Part shown: one piece after another, positions 46,628 through 57,162 of the stretch
How positions within the stretch are numbered: position 1 is the first letter of the stretch
How the letters are laid out: the number at the start of each line of letters is the position of its first letter
DNA from: Polysphondylium violaceum
Lineage: Eukaryota; Evosea; Eumycetozoa; Dictyosteliales; Dictyosteliaceae
Direction of reading: 5' to 3'
Length of the DNA stretch: 64,000 bases
Assembly: GCA_000277445.1 (NCBI GenBank)
Contig: AJWJ01000010.1
Coordinates: forward strand, 1 to 64,000
The notes under the pieces: model-generated
Told to the model about the DNA's origin: nothing
Seen by the model: the letters and a program-made list of their open reading frames with translations, nothing else
Database searches by the model: none
Translations under genes and position numbers: made by a program

Positions 46628-48415
46628 TTACTTGGCACTGGTGAGCGGTCTACAGATAGCTTTGTGAAAACTCCAATTCTTAATTTGACATTCTTTAGAG
46701 CAATAATATACCTAATACATTGATTATAGAGTTGATAATATTATTAGTTAGTAAAAGTTTGTAGTGGTGTGTAAACACAAACATATCTATAATATCTGTT
46801 TATCTATATATTATATTTACCATTTTACAACTTGAGCACTTTCTCAATGGTTTGTTATTCTGGTTTTTATGAAAGCAAGTTTGACACACTTTAATCAATG
46901 AGCTACTACTCTTTGCATTTACGCTATTATTACTATTATTTACATTTTTATCTGTTGATTGTGTATCATTACTATTGCTATTATTATTTTGGTATAGATG
47001 TTGATAATCAAAAGCATTACTACTACTGCTACTGCTAGTGTTATTATTCATATTTGGGATATAAGGTTGAATGGCATTCTCGGTTGAGGATTTAATTGAA
47101 AAGGAAAAGAAATACAATTCGGCCATAATCAATAACGAGTAGCCCAAAGAAAGTGAGCCGATAAACAACCATTCAGAGGTAGAGAAGTTTAAAAAGTATT
47201 GCATGAAAATGAATATGAAGCCAGTGATAAATTGCTTGACAGACTTTTCGACGAGGAGTTTGGATTTCTGATCTTGGTCGAGTGTGTCTTTGTTGTTGAT
47301 CAGCGCCACGTTGGCCTTGTAGATGACCATGTGGAATAAAAAGTGAATGATATAGTTTGACAAAAACTGGTAGATGCTCGACGGGATCAAATAGTAGACG
47401 CCAGTGGTCGATAGGATCAGCGGGACAATGATCTTTATAAAACTCGATTGAAACAGTATCAACTGCACCACACAAAAGGCCGGTGGGATGAGCCACTCGA
47501 TACGACGGCCCGACAGGTAATCGAGGAACCAGATTGGACACCAAAAGATGAGGTAGATGCTGATGTCCAAGTCCGAGTTGTTGAGTGAGGTGAATATCAA
47601 TGCAATGATATTCGAGTAAAACGAAGGACCCGTCTCTGGTTTCTTGAGCACATAGATACCGAGCAACAACAATATAATCGTGCCAAAGATAATAATATTC
47701 AGACTGAGTATTCTCCAAAGCCAGTTCTGACTGATATCAATATCCCTCAGAGAGTCGAAAAACATGACAAAGAACCACAGCGTCACTGTGATGGAAGAGT
47801 TCTTTTTCGTGATGTTGGGCCATAAAAATACAATACCATAGATGATAAAATTTGTCACAAAAGGTATCAGCTTTGTAGGAAACACAAAGTACAACAATAT
47901 ATTTGCTCCTCCAATATAAATAAAAAACAAGAAACCCAATTGTGAACTAGAGTATATTAAAAAGTATAATATAAATAATGATACAAATATCCTATAGTAG
48001 TAGTATATATATGTGTTAGTACTACAGACTTAAGTGCCTCTCAAACACTAGTATTAATATATTATTACCATTCTATATAAATTTTGAAAAAATGATCAAT
48101 GACTAAAGATATTAAACAAAATGCTATGGATATGATCCATTCAGAACCATTGCTATCGGTTGCAGAGCTGAATTTTTGATTAAACATTAAACCTTCGTAA
48201 CCAAACGAATCGAAAAACAATTTAGTTTCAGGATTAGATAAGATTTGATAGGCTTTATTGATCTCTTGAAATTTATCTACGCCATGTGGATTCTTGTCTG
48301 GATGAAACTTTAATGCCAATACTTTATATGCTTGTTTTATTTCTGCTAGATTATCTGTTTGTTGTATACCTAATATTTCATAGGGTGATTCATTTGGTGT
48401 ATTATCTTTACTCAT
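46628..48415 (-). CDS. J-domain, polytopic membrane, MYND zinc-finger protein
   Basis: Three exons (48415-48069, 47946-46821, 46711-46628) give 518 aa. The first exon is a J domain (residues 10-75) with HPD at 38-40 in LALKFHPDKNPHG, able to stimulate an Hsp70. A membrane part of about nine hydrophobic helices follows (residues about 95-400), with no family that I recognise. An Asn/Ser linker leads to a C-terminal MYND finger: CQTCFHK, KCSSCKMVYYCSKECQ, WSFHKAIC. The joining introns have legal borders (GTAATA donor with CTCTAG acceptor; GTAAAT donor with TTAG acceptor) and exact phases. The first junction codon is split TG/T. It may recruit Hsp70 at an organelle membrane; that is inferred. 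Confidence 0.83.
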
Positions 48416-49240
48416 TATGATGATAGTAATAGTGATTTAGATTATATCTATCCCTATATCTATCGAGTATAATGTAGTTCTAGGTGTGTATATGTGTATA
48501 TGCCTATATGTGTGTGTCTTTGTGTTTGATTGTTTCTATTCCAATTGGAGACATTCCGCGTAAAATCAATAAATTTTGATTTTTTTTAAAAATTTTCAAG
48601 ATTTATTTCCAAGTAGTTTCTTGGTCACCCAATTCAATTGAATCATATGGGAAATGGAAATCAGTAAATATCGGTAGAAATCAGAAGGAAAGAAAATATT
48701 TTATCAATGAGCTCTATCACCACAACATAATGCAGTCATTTCCGCATTATTAATTATTTACTGTAAAAGGTCTTCTTTCAATTGAACAAAGTATCAGTTT
48801 TCTTGGTGATAAGCATGTCTGTATCTATATATTACTCCAATCCAAATTGGTAGGTCGATTCATAAAGCTATCCACAAAAGTGTATTTGAAATGTTCAATA
48901 GAGTGAATAAGCTGAAATCTAGATTTATCTATATTTATCTAAAAAGGATATGAAGAGAAATACAAGAATAAGAATATTTTAACGTACAATGATATCATGA
49001 ATATCGATTGGATGATAAAACATCGTCATGTAAGATCACCAAGTCAAGTTAAATTGGTCATTAAACACAAATCTATTATAGAATTTAAATTTTAAATTTA
49101 ATTTGATTTTGATTTTTATTGGATTTTTCTTTTTCTCACTCTTTTGGAGTTTGGTTCAAAAGAGAGAAAAGAGATATAAATAAAGCTAAATGTAAACAAA
49201 ATCAATAAGATTTATATATATTTATACACACAAAAAGTAT
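48416..49240. other. Intergenic, nothing recognised
   Basis: 825 bp between the J-domain gene and the TM2 gene. It has a GTGTATATGTGTATATG stretch near 48485-48502 and otherwise plain AT-rich DNA. No gene, RNA or repeat is seen. Confidence 0.5.
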
Positions 49241-49773
49241 TTATGGTTGATATGGGGGTGGGTTGTATGGTTGGGTATTGTAGTTTTGAGAACCATTGTT
49301 ACCATAGGCAGCTTGTTGTGGTTGTGGATAGGCAGCTTGTTGTTGTGGTTGATATGGTGAGGCATAGTATGGTTGTGGTTGATATGGATATCTTTGACCA
49401 CCTTCTGGTGAGATTTGGTAAATGATTGGTGATGGAGCTACGACAACTGTAGATTCTGGGAAATGGTGATTATTATAGTGTCTGACCATGTGTGGGATGT
49501 ATACGATATCAAATAACCAACCCAAACCAAAAATTCCCAAAGTAAAGAGATAAATAAAACCAGAGACTGGACGACCTAAATAAAAACGATGGACACCGAA
49601 AACTCCAAAGAAAAACCACAAAACATCTAGATATTGGTAAATAATCAGTTTGAGTTAGAGACATAGAGAGAAATATATAATAGGGTTTTAGTTTACATAC
49701 AGGCTAAAAAGGTGCTCTTGCAATGATGGTGATGGTGGTGATGATAGTCGTCGTGATGATGATGATGACTCAT
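49241..49773 (-). CDS. TM2-domain membrane protein with His-rich N-terminus
   Basis: Two exons (49773-49701, 49626-49241) give 152 aa. It opens with a histidine block, MSHHHHHDDYHHHHHHC. The TM2 domain (two helices joined by a short turn) follows: FLAYVLWFFFGVFGVHRFYLGR, written here as FLAYVLWFFF and GVFGVHRFYLGR, then GIFGLGWLFDIVYIPHMV. The C-terminal 70 residues are Gln/Pro/Tyr-rich repeats of the type YQPQPYYASPYQPQQ. TM2 proteins are small membrane proteins of unclear biochemical role. The His block could bind metal; that is inference. Confidence 0.9.
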
Positions 49774-50508
49774 TTTTGAATTATATAGTTTTGAAAATAA
49801 AGTATTTCAAAAAGTGACCTAGGTAACTTGATATACGATATAAAGGAGTGTAAAGAATATACAAAAGAATAAAAAGGTTGAGAGAGAGAGAGAGAGGGAT
49901 AGATAATATATATATGAGCTTAAGCTGCTGTTTATGACAACCAAGTGAGTATTTACAATTATATATATATAACTAAAAGAGGACAAAGGGAAATAAAAAC
50001 AAAAATATCTATGTGTGTCTTGTGAGGTGTATTTGCAAAAAAAAAACAAAAAACATAAAATTTTGGTGGAAAAAAAAAATGAGAAAAATTAAAATAAAAA
50101 AAAAAAAAATTATCGATTCCGTATTTGTGCAGAGACTCTTCAAAATTTGAGATGATTTTTTTAATTTATTAATTTTTTATTTTCTTTTGCCTTGTAAATT
50201 GAGATCAAATATTTCAAATGAGAATGTGGGAATAGAGAAAGAGTGTTTGAATTTCCATCGACGCTTTAGTCAAGGTTCTTTTAGTATAACACCCAGTTTT
50301 CAAAGAAAGTGTGGATGGTAGTATTGATACAGGTATATTGATTAGTGGGTGGGGGTATTTTTGTATGAAATTATTTATTTTTCCTATTATATTTCTAAAT
50401 ATAAATATATTTTTAATGAATCTCCATATAGTTGGGAGATATACTAAATTAATGATTAATTTGTGTTTTTATTTTATTTTTAATATTTTTTTGGAGAAAA
50501 AAAGAGTT
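49774..50508. other. Intergenic with GA microsatellite
   Basis: 735 bp. It contains a (GA)n tract (about 49880-49897), TATATATA at 49962-49970 and A-rich runs (50040-50110). Open stretches in it are low-complexity. No gene is seen. Confidence 0.5.
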
Positions 50509-52011
50509 TTAATAATAATAAATAATTAAGGAATTTACTAAATAATAGACATTGTTATTGTATAACATAAATGTAATTGGAAGGAGTAGAGCACTGAAAT
50601 TTGAAAACATCAAGAGATAGCAATTTAATTTCATCAACTGGATGGGATGATTCAAAACACTGATTTCAAAATTTGTTTGCAATAAATAACGAACCACCAA
50701 GAAAACAATAAATGAAAGAAAACTGGAAAAGAATGCATAGATCACCACCAACATAAATGACTCCATGTCGATATTGAATGGATAGAATTGAGAGTTGTGG
50801 GAGAATCTGAGACACACAGCAAAGAGGATATAGAGGAGGGGCACAGAACAGTAGGCGAGAAAAGTGTAGAATACACGATCAACTACACGAGTCTTGTGTT
50901 CGTCTCTGTCCATTGATGTTGGGAAAATAAATGACAGACCAGTGTAGAGGTATCTGTTGGTGTTGAGCCATGACATTTGTTTGGATTTGTCAGAGTGGTC
51001 CTTGATGGAGGTTCTGAGATTCCAGTATCTGTCAGACAAAAAGAAGACATAACGACTCATTAAAATCACTCTGACCAAGAGGAGGATGAGGAAATTGGTT
51101 TTGGTAAAGTTGACATACATAAAACAAATGGTTCCCTCTGACAAGGTCTCGATCCAATAAGAGATAATATTGTGATGGGTTCTGTTGGTGGCCGAACGGG
51201 TGATCCACAAGAGACAGTGATTAAAGACGAAAACCAAAAAGAAGTAGATTAACATGATGGCCAACTGAGCCTTCATATAGCAAAATAGAATGGCAAATGA
51301 TAGACATAACATCTGAGACATGAGAACCAAGGCAATAAACACCAAATACTTGGAAAATGATTTCAAATACTCCATATTGAATCTTTGACTTGATTGAAAG
51401 TAGATAATGATTGGTACAGTGACCGCATTTTCAACAAACACCAAAGAAATGATAATAGGTGGTGGATAAGATGAAGAGTATTCACTAATCAAGGAGAAAG
51501 TAATAGCAGAGAAAATCATATTAAATGCAACGGGAATATAGATCTTACTTTTTAAATTCTTGTTAAATTTTGAAGCCCATCCTACAAGAAAAGCAGATAG
51601 TAAACCTGATACCACTGGAATATAAATTAAAGTGTATTGAAACATATGAAGAAATCCACTTTTGGGTGTAATCATTGGAATGAGTATCGTAAGAAATGTT
51701 GTGATGAGAGGTACACCTAGTACCTTGAATATATATCCAATTGAATTTGACAATGAATGACCCCTATGAATTTTTCCACCACCAGGTGCACCAACAGGAT
51801 TTCCAAACCCTGGTAAGTTTATTATAAATATTTTATCATTGCTAGGTGGTAGTGCATAGGATGTTGGTGTAGGATTATATGAATTATTTTCAAAATTAAA
51901 TGAAGGTGATGCTTGTCTCGAGTTTTGATTACTATTATGATCTGTTTCTCCTACAATAGTTGGAATTGGTAAATCTTGATAAAATCCTTGATTGAAATCT
52001 TGATCTGTCAT
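50509..52011 (-). CDS. Polytopic membrane protein, unknown family
   Basis: Single exon, 500 aa. A cytoplasmic-like N-terminus of about 90 residues is rich in Asn, Pro and Gly (GFGNPVGAPGGGKIHRGH). About ten or eleven hydrophobic helices follow, for example VLGVPLITTFLTILIPMI, TLIYIPVVSGLLSAFLVGWA, IISLVFVENAVTVPIIIYF and FMLVVIYAFFSSFLSFIVFL. The central loop carries conserved-looking polar residues (YWNLRTSIKDHSDKSKQMSW). I do not recognise a transporter signature. It may be a dictyostelid-specific transporter or lipid-handling protein. The ATG follows a run of T on the plus strand; no earlier ATG is in frame. Confidence 0.8.
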   Translation of the reverse strand: MTDQDFNQGFYQDLPIPTIVGETDHNSNQNSRQASPSFNFENNSYNPTPTSYALPPSNDKIFIINLPGFGNPVGAPGGGKIHRGHSLSNSIGYIFKVLGVPLITTFLTILIPMITPKSGFLHMFQYTLIYIPVVSGLLSAFLVGWASKFNKNLKSKIYIPVAFNMIFSAITFSLISEYSSSYPPPIIISLVFVENAVTVPIIIYFQSSQRFNMEYLKSFSKYLVFIALVLMSQMLCLSFAILFCYMKAQLAIMLIYFFLVFVFNHCLLWITRSATNRTHHNIISYWIETLSEGTICFMYVNFTKTNFLILLLVRVILMSRYVFFLSDRYWNLRTSIKDHSDKSKQMSWLNTNRYLYTGLSFIFPTSMDRDEHKTRVVDRVFYTFLAYCSVPLLYILFAVCLRFSHNSQFYPFNIDMESFMLVVIYAFFSSFLSFIVFLVVRYLLQTNFEISVLNHPIQLMKLNCYLLMFSNFSALLLPITFMLYNNNVYYLVNSLIIYYY

Positions 52012-53551
52012 TTGTTTTTTTTTTTTTTTCTTCTTTTCACAACAGGAAAAGATTAAATTAGGACAAGGTATAAAAATTTAAAAAGAGATATTTATTTCAA
52101 CACACAAACTATTATAACAATAAATATTTAAACAAAAATCAAAACAATTGTATTTTAAAATTAAACAACACAATATTTGGTGATGTTGGATAAATCGTTT
52201 TTTTTTTATTTTATTAATAATGTTTGGATTTGATCCATTATGAAGAAGAGTATTATATTAGATATTCTTGATGAGAAACAAAAGACAGGCAGAACAGAGA
52301 GGGTTGGATCGGGGGTTGTAAATCATCTTTAAAAATGAATTTAATATTGTAACACAAAAAAGATAGTACACACACTAGAGAGTGTGTTAAAAGTGTGATG
52401 GGTGTGTTCAATCAAAAAATCATATGTGAGATTTAATCTTTTAGAGTTGAAAAAATATAATTTTATTGGTATTTTTGCTCATTAGAGGTGTGTGGGTACG
52501 CTTTGTACTATTATATTTATATAAGGATCATTACTAATACCAATAGGTAGATTTTTAATCTTGTTGTGTACTTAATAGTAGCTGATTTAAAGGAAAGTAT
52601 AATATGTTTAAGTATATTCAAATAAAGTGGGGGTGGGTGGGGGAAATTAAAAATCTCACTTTGTGTTTTCTTGAGCGAGTGCGGATAAGTTTGAAAATAG
52701 GTCAAAAGTATGTGTGTGAAGTGGTTAATTTAGAAAAAAAAAAAAACAAAAATAAAACTAAAAAACAGATCCATTCTACCAAGATGTAGACTAAAGCTCA
52801 ATTGTCAAAAACTCACCCATTATTGTACACCAGTGTTTAATAGATCTACATTTTAATAAATTCTGTCTTTTGTAATTTGTACAACCATATTTAGTATACA
52901 TTATTAAACACATATATTTTTCTGTTAACAAAAATTATCATTTTAGAAATTTAAACATGCAATGTTGTTATAGATTTAAGAACAATTTAAAAATGAACTT
53001 TTAATAAGCTGCTTAGAGCTTATGCTTAAAATAAAGAGAGAGTCGGGTTTTATTTATACCCATCAGGTTGGAAAATATGTCATGATTTTTTTTGATTTTT
53101 TTGATTTTTTTTGATTTTTTTGATTTTTTTTCATAAATCATTTTTTTTCTTTATAAAAACTACCACCCTACCGATTTCACTTCATTATTTTCTTTACTTT
53201 TTCATTACACATAAGCATATTCCATATTTACAATTTTATCAACTACTCTTTTTTTTATCTTTTTTATATATTCCTATCACTCTTTCCTTCTCTCCCTTCT
53301 CTTACACTATTATTTCTTTCTACTTTTGAAATTTAGGAGCAAGTTTATTTTCCACTTATAAATTTTGCTTCATTTCTTTCATAGGATAGAATACATATAT
53401 AAATAAAAACTGGCAGTAATTCCACAACTATTAAGACTTTATTTTGTTACTGTTTTCAATTTTGAAATAGATATTTCAACTTTTATCCCACAAGTTTGTG
53501 ATTAAGCTATAAAAGAGAATCATCAATTCACAGACTGTCTAATTAAATTCA
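52012..53551. other. Long intergenic, low-complexity
   Basis: 1540 bp, the longest gene-free stretch, serving as 5' flank for two divergent genes. It holds a triple GCTTA unit with an inverted repeat (TAAGCT...AGCTTA, 53005-53022) and a GATTTTTTT-type tandem tract (about 53083-53132). A pyrimidine-rich stretch runs about 53150-53320, and TATATAAATA lies at about 53395. No gene or ncRNA is recognised. Confidence 0.5.
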
Positions 53552-54739
53552 ATGGAAAATAAAGTCCTCTCAAACCTTTTTGGTATTCTGGGAACCATAA
53601 TATGGTCCATTCAATTAATTCCTCAAAGTGAGTACACTCGAAATAATAGAGGAATAGTAATACATATACACTGGTGAATACGAATACTAATATTGTACGA
53701 TTAAATAGTTCATTTGAATTTTAAAATGAAGAGTACAAAGGGTGTGTCCACACTTTGTTTCTCTTCATGGTATGCTTGTGGTGTTGTATTGGCTACTTAT
53801 CTCGTATTTATGAATTCTGCACCGGCTCTTATTATCCAAATATCCTCATTCTCTATCTTTTGTTTGGTTATTATTTTTCAATATCTTTTTTATGAAAAGT
53901 AAGTATAGATAGAATAATCATAATCATAATAACAATTAATCCAGGACATATAGTAACAACGACTTAATATTAGATATTATCCAATTAAAAAACTATTATT
54001 TGTTATTGGATTAGTAACAGGATTATCATTTATCATTTCAATTGGAATCTATATGTTTATGAAATCCTTTAAATCAAATGAGTTTGCTCTTGAAATAGCA
54101 TGCACAGTGATCTCTAGTTCATTGATGGCAATTGGATTTTTACCTCAGATACTCGTTATCTATCAATCGAAATCAACTGTTGGTCTCTCAAAGATATTTG
54201 TATTTATGGATTTTTGTGGTGGTGTATTTTCCATTTTGTCACTCTCATTTCATAATCCATTTGATTGGATGGCATTCTCAACCTATGTCATTGTACCCAT
54301 TTTCCAATCGATACTCATGGCCATGATTTACTATTATGATCCAAAAAGATTTGCTGGAAAGAGCTCTTTTCAACAAATCAATGATATTGAACAACAAGCC
54401 CCCAACGATCAAGAGTTGTTGGATGGTCATGCCATTCTATCAAATGATCATGAATCCTCTCATGAGAGTGACTCTTCAGCTCTTTTGGTCAAAGAAACTC
54501 AAGTTATTAATTCATCAACTCTATTAACCTCGCCAACACCAAATGTTCAGCATACAGGTACACCACTCCCAACTCAAGCTACAACTCTCGAGTTTGACAA
54601 TATATTGCCAGAATCGGTGTTAAGATCAACAGATGCATTGGCAAAACAAACAGAAATCTTAAATCAATCGACTAGTATCCTTTTATCTATTCCACAACCA
54701 AATTCCAATCTTGGTGTCCACGGTTACCCAGTCTCATAG
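53552..54739 (+). CDS. PQ-loop repeat membrane transporter
   Basis: Three exons (53552-53627, 53709-53898, 53974-54739) give 343 aa with about seven helices. The PQ-loop family includes lysosomal cystine and basic-amino-acid exporters and SWEET-like carriers. The first PQ motif (IQLIPQ) is split by intron 1 and continues HLNFKMKSTKGVSTL. The second is FLPQILVIYQSKSTVGLS. Helix GTIIWSIQLIP at the N-terminus and DWMAFSTYVIVPIFQSILMA near the end complete the core. The C-terminal 110 residues are polar, Gln/Ser/Thr-rich and cytoplasmic-like. The layout (two PQ repeats, long tail) suits an endolysosomal amino-acid exporter, by inference. Confidence 0.87.
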
Positions 54740-55012
54740 ATTATTTATCCCCCCAATCCTATCTTATCTTTTTCATTTTCTCTGAAATACAAATAAAAAA
54801 AGATATCATCACTTTTATCACTAAAAAGAATATTCTGTGTCAAAAAAGAATCTATTGATTCTTTTTGGTCATCCTTAATGACGAAAAGTTTACTCGATAT
54901 AGAAAACAAGGGGTAAAAGTGTGTGGGTGTGAACAACAGAAATTTTTTTTTTTTCATTTAATTTATTTTTCACAGGTTCATAGAGATAATTTTATAGATA
55001 CAGATATTCAAG

Positions 55013-55797
<785 letters not shown>

Positions 55798-55992
55798 ATA
55801 ATTTATTTATTTATAAAAGCTTTATATATTTTTTACGACAAAAATAACAAGAGTCAAATTTTTTTATTGATTGTTCCTTTTTGAATCGATGAATCCATCC
55901 TCATATAGATCCCATCAAAATCTAAATTCTCTCCTTATTTTTTAAATTGACATGACATTTTTGTTTCTGTATTTTATAAAATAACTTCTTTA

Positions 55993-56085
55993 TCCTTCAA
56001 TTTTTATGGTATGTTAAAAGATAACTGGTAATCCGAAGTTTTCGTCGAATATGGAGATAGTGGTCTCTTGGGGACTATCCATCAT
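55993..56085 (+). repeat. Diverged 93-bp direct repeat, copy 1
   Basis: Copy 1 of a sequence repeated at 56139-56231. Both start TCCTTCAATTTTTAT, share TTAAAAGAT and GATAGTGG.CTCTTGGGG in order, and end ACATCAT or CCATCAT. The copies are the same length and about 70% alike by eye, offset by 146 bp. The source family was not identified. Confidence 0.7.
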
Positions 56086-56138
56086 TTTTTTTGTTTTAAT
56101 TAGGATGTAGACAATTACAAATTTTTGTATCTTGTCCC

Positions 56139-56231
56139 TCCTTCAATTTTTATTATATAGATTAAAAGATGACGAGTAAACGGAGGTTTTAGTCATATAG
56201 GGGATAGTGGGCTCTTGGGGGCAGACATCAT
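56139..56231 (+). repeat. Diverged 93-bp direct repeat, copy 2
   Basis: Copy 2 of the repeat at 55993-56085. It runs into a G-rich block (GGGAAGGGTGATATTGGGG at about 56242-56260) that copy 1 lacks. It is not inverted and shows no terminal repeats of its own. Confidence 0.7.
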
Positions 56232-56416
56232 TAAGGTGTTTGGGAAGGGTGATATTGGGGAATGGGAGAGAACCCCATGTTTTGAGGAATTGTTGGATGC
56301 TGTTTTTTATTTTGGGGGAGTATGGATTTGGTCCTTCTGGCTGGTGATGGTTGAGTTCTTTCCTACGGAGGTAATTGATTTTGGTATTGAGGTTTTCGAG
56401 TGCTAGCTGGAGGGTT

Positions 56417-56463
56417 AATTTCACATAAATATTTTTTTTTGTATTAACAATTTCACATAAATA
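56417..56463. repeat. 15-bp exact direct repeats flanking a T tract
   Basis: AATTTCACATAAATA occurs at 56417-56431 and again at 56449-56463. The 17 bp between them are T9 followed by GTATTAAC. The second copy ends 27 bp before the tRNA. The size and place resemble a target-site duplication near a tRNA gene. Confidence 0.6.
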
Positions 56464-56490
56464 GTCATGAAAAAGTGAAATTTCATCAAT

Positions 56491-56571
56491 GACACCTTAG
56501 CAAAGTGGTTAATGCGGCGCCCTGCTAAGGCGTTCTCTTCGGAGGCGCAGGTTCGAACCCTGCAGGTGTCG
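56491..56571 (+). tRNA. tRNA-Ser (anticodon GCT)
   Basis: 81 nt, intronless, type II. The 7-bp acceptor stem is GACACCT with AGGTGTC, then discriminator G. The anticodon loop is CTGCTAA, giving anticodon GCT, which reads serine codons AGC/AGU. A long variable arm (CTC-TTCG-GAG) is typical of tRNA-Ser. The T arm GCAGG-TTCGAAC-CCTGC includes a perfect internal B box (GGTTCGAACCC). A T-rich terminator lies shortly downstream. Confidence 0.95.
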
Positions 56572-57162
56572 ATTCTTTATGAATAACACTCCTTTATCGG
56601 GGTATCTTTTTTAATTAGTCCTTTTAGTCACACGGTGTCATTTGTAACGGATAGAAATCTTCAGGTAATCATTGCGCATTATTTGGCATGATTTTCAAAA
56701 CATAAAAACTTTAAATTTTTAAAAACAAACATTCACTCATTGCAAACACACACATGTTGTCATATTAGATATCTTGAAGATAGGCAAACCTCCATCTATA
56801 ATACAATATATATGATCTACACCTTATAGATCATCGATATTTTATTAAATGTTTCACTATCAAAATAATTAATTAGTCGATCCCTGTTAACAGTTCCATG
56901 TTTTACCTGAAGCTAAAAAAGCTTGGGTTACGTTAAGAATAATCATCTTTATTATCATTTATACTTTAATTATTTATTGGTTATTTTTTTTTCCTACCTT
57001 GTATTAAAGGTTTAATGAATAAAGAATACACAAGTGACACCGGCTACAAACCTCAATCCTCTTGTGAACTCTAAAAATCTAATAAGAAAAATCTTTATAC
57101 TATATTACATTTTTTTATTTACAAAAGATTTAAGGAGAAAACAAATATGAATTCTCTAAAAA
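56572..57162. other. Intergenic between tRNA and toxin-like locus
   Basis: 591 bp. Plain AT-rich sequence with an AAGCTAAAAAAGCTT near-palindrome (about 56911-56925). No gene, attachment repeat of the tRNA 3' end, or mobile element is recognised. Confidence 0.5.

Larger units (their letters stand above)
55798..56490. other. tRNA upstream region with repeat debris
   Basis: 693 bp between the TIP30-like gene and the tRNA. Its base composition shifts to G-rich on the plus strand from about 56200 to 56410. It contains two diverged direct repeats (55993-56085 and 56139-56231) and a pair of 15-bp exact repeats close to the tRNA (56417-56431 and 56449-56463). The open stretches inside have no ATG start and no recognised homology. 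It looks like remains of past insertions near a tRNA target. Confidence 0.5.

Noticed and set aside
53486-53493. TCCCACAA, like the upstream element of dictyostelid small ncRNA genes.
   Set aside because: A transcript at the usual distance would start inside the PQ-loop gene, and no class I RNA ends were seen.
56143-56424. A 93-codon open stretch on the minus strand beside the tRNA.
   Set aside because: It lacks an ATG start and has no recognised similarity. It lies in a repeat-bearing G-rich block and is likely chance.
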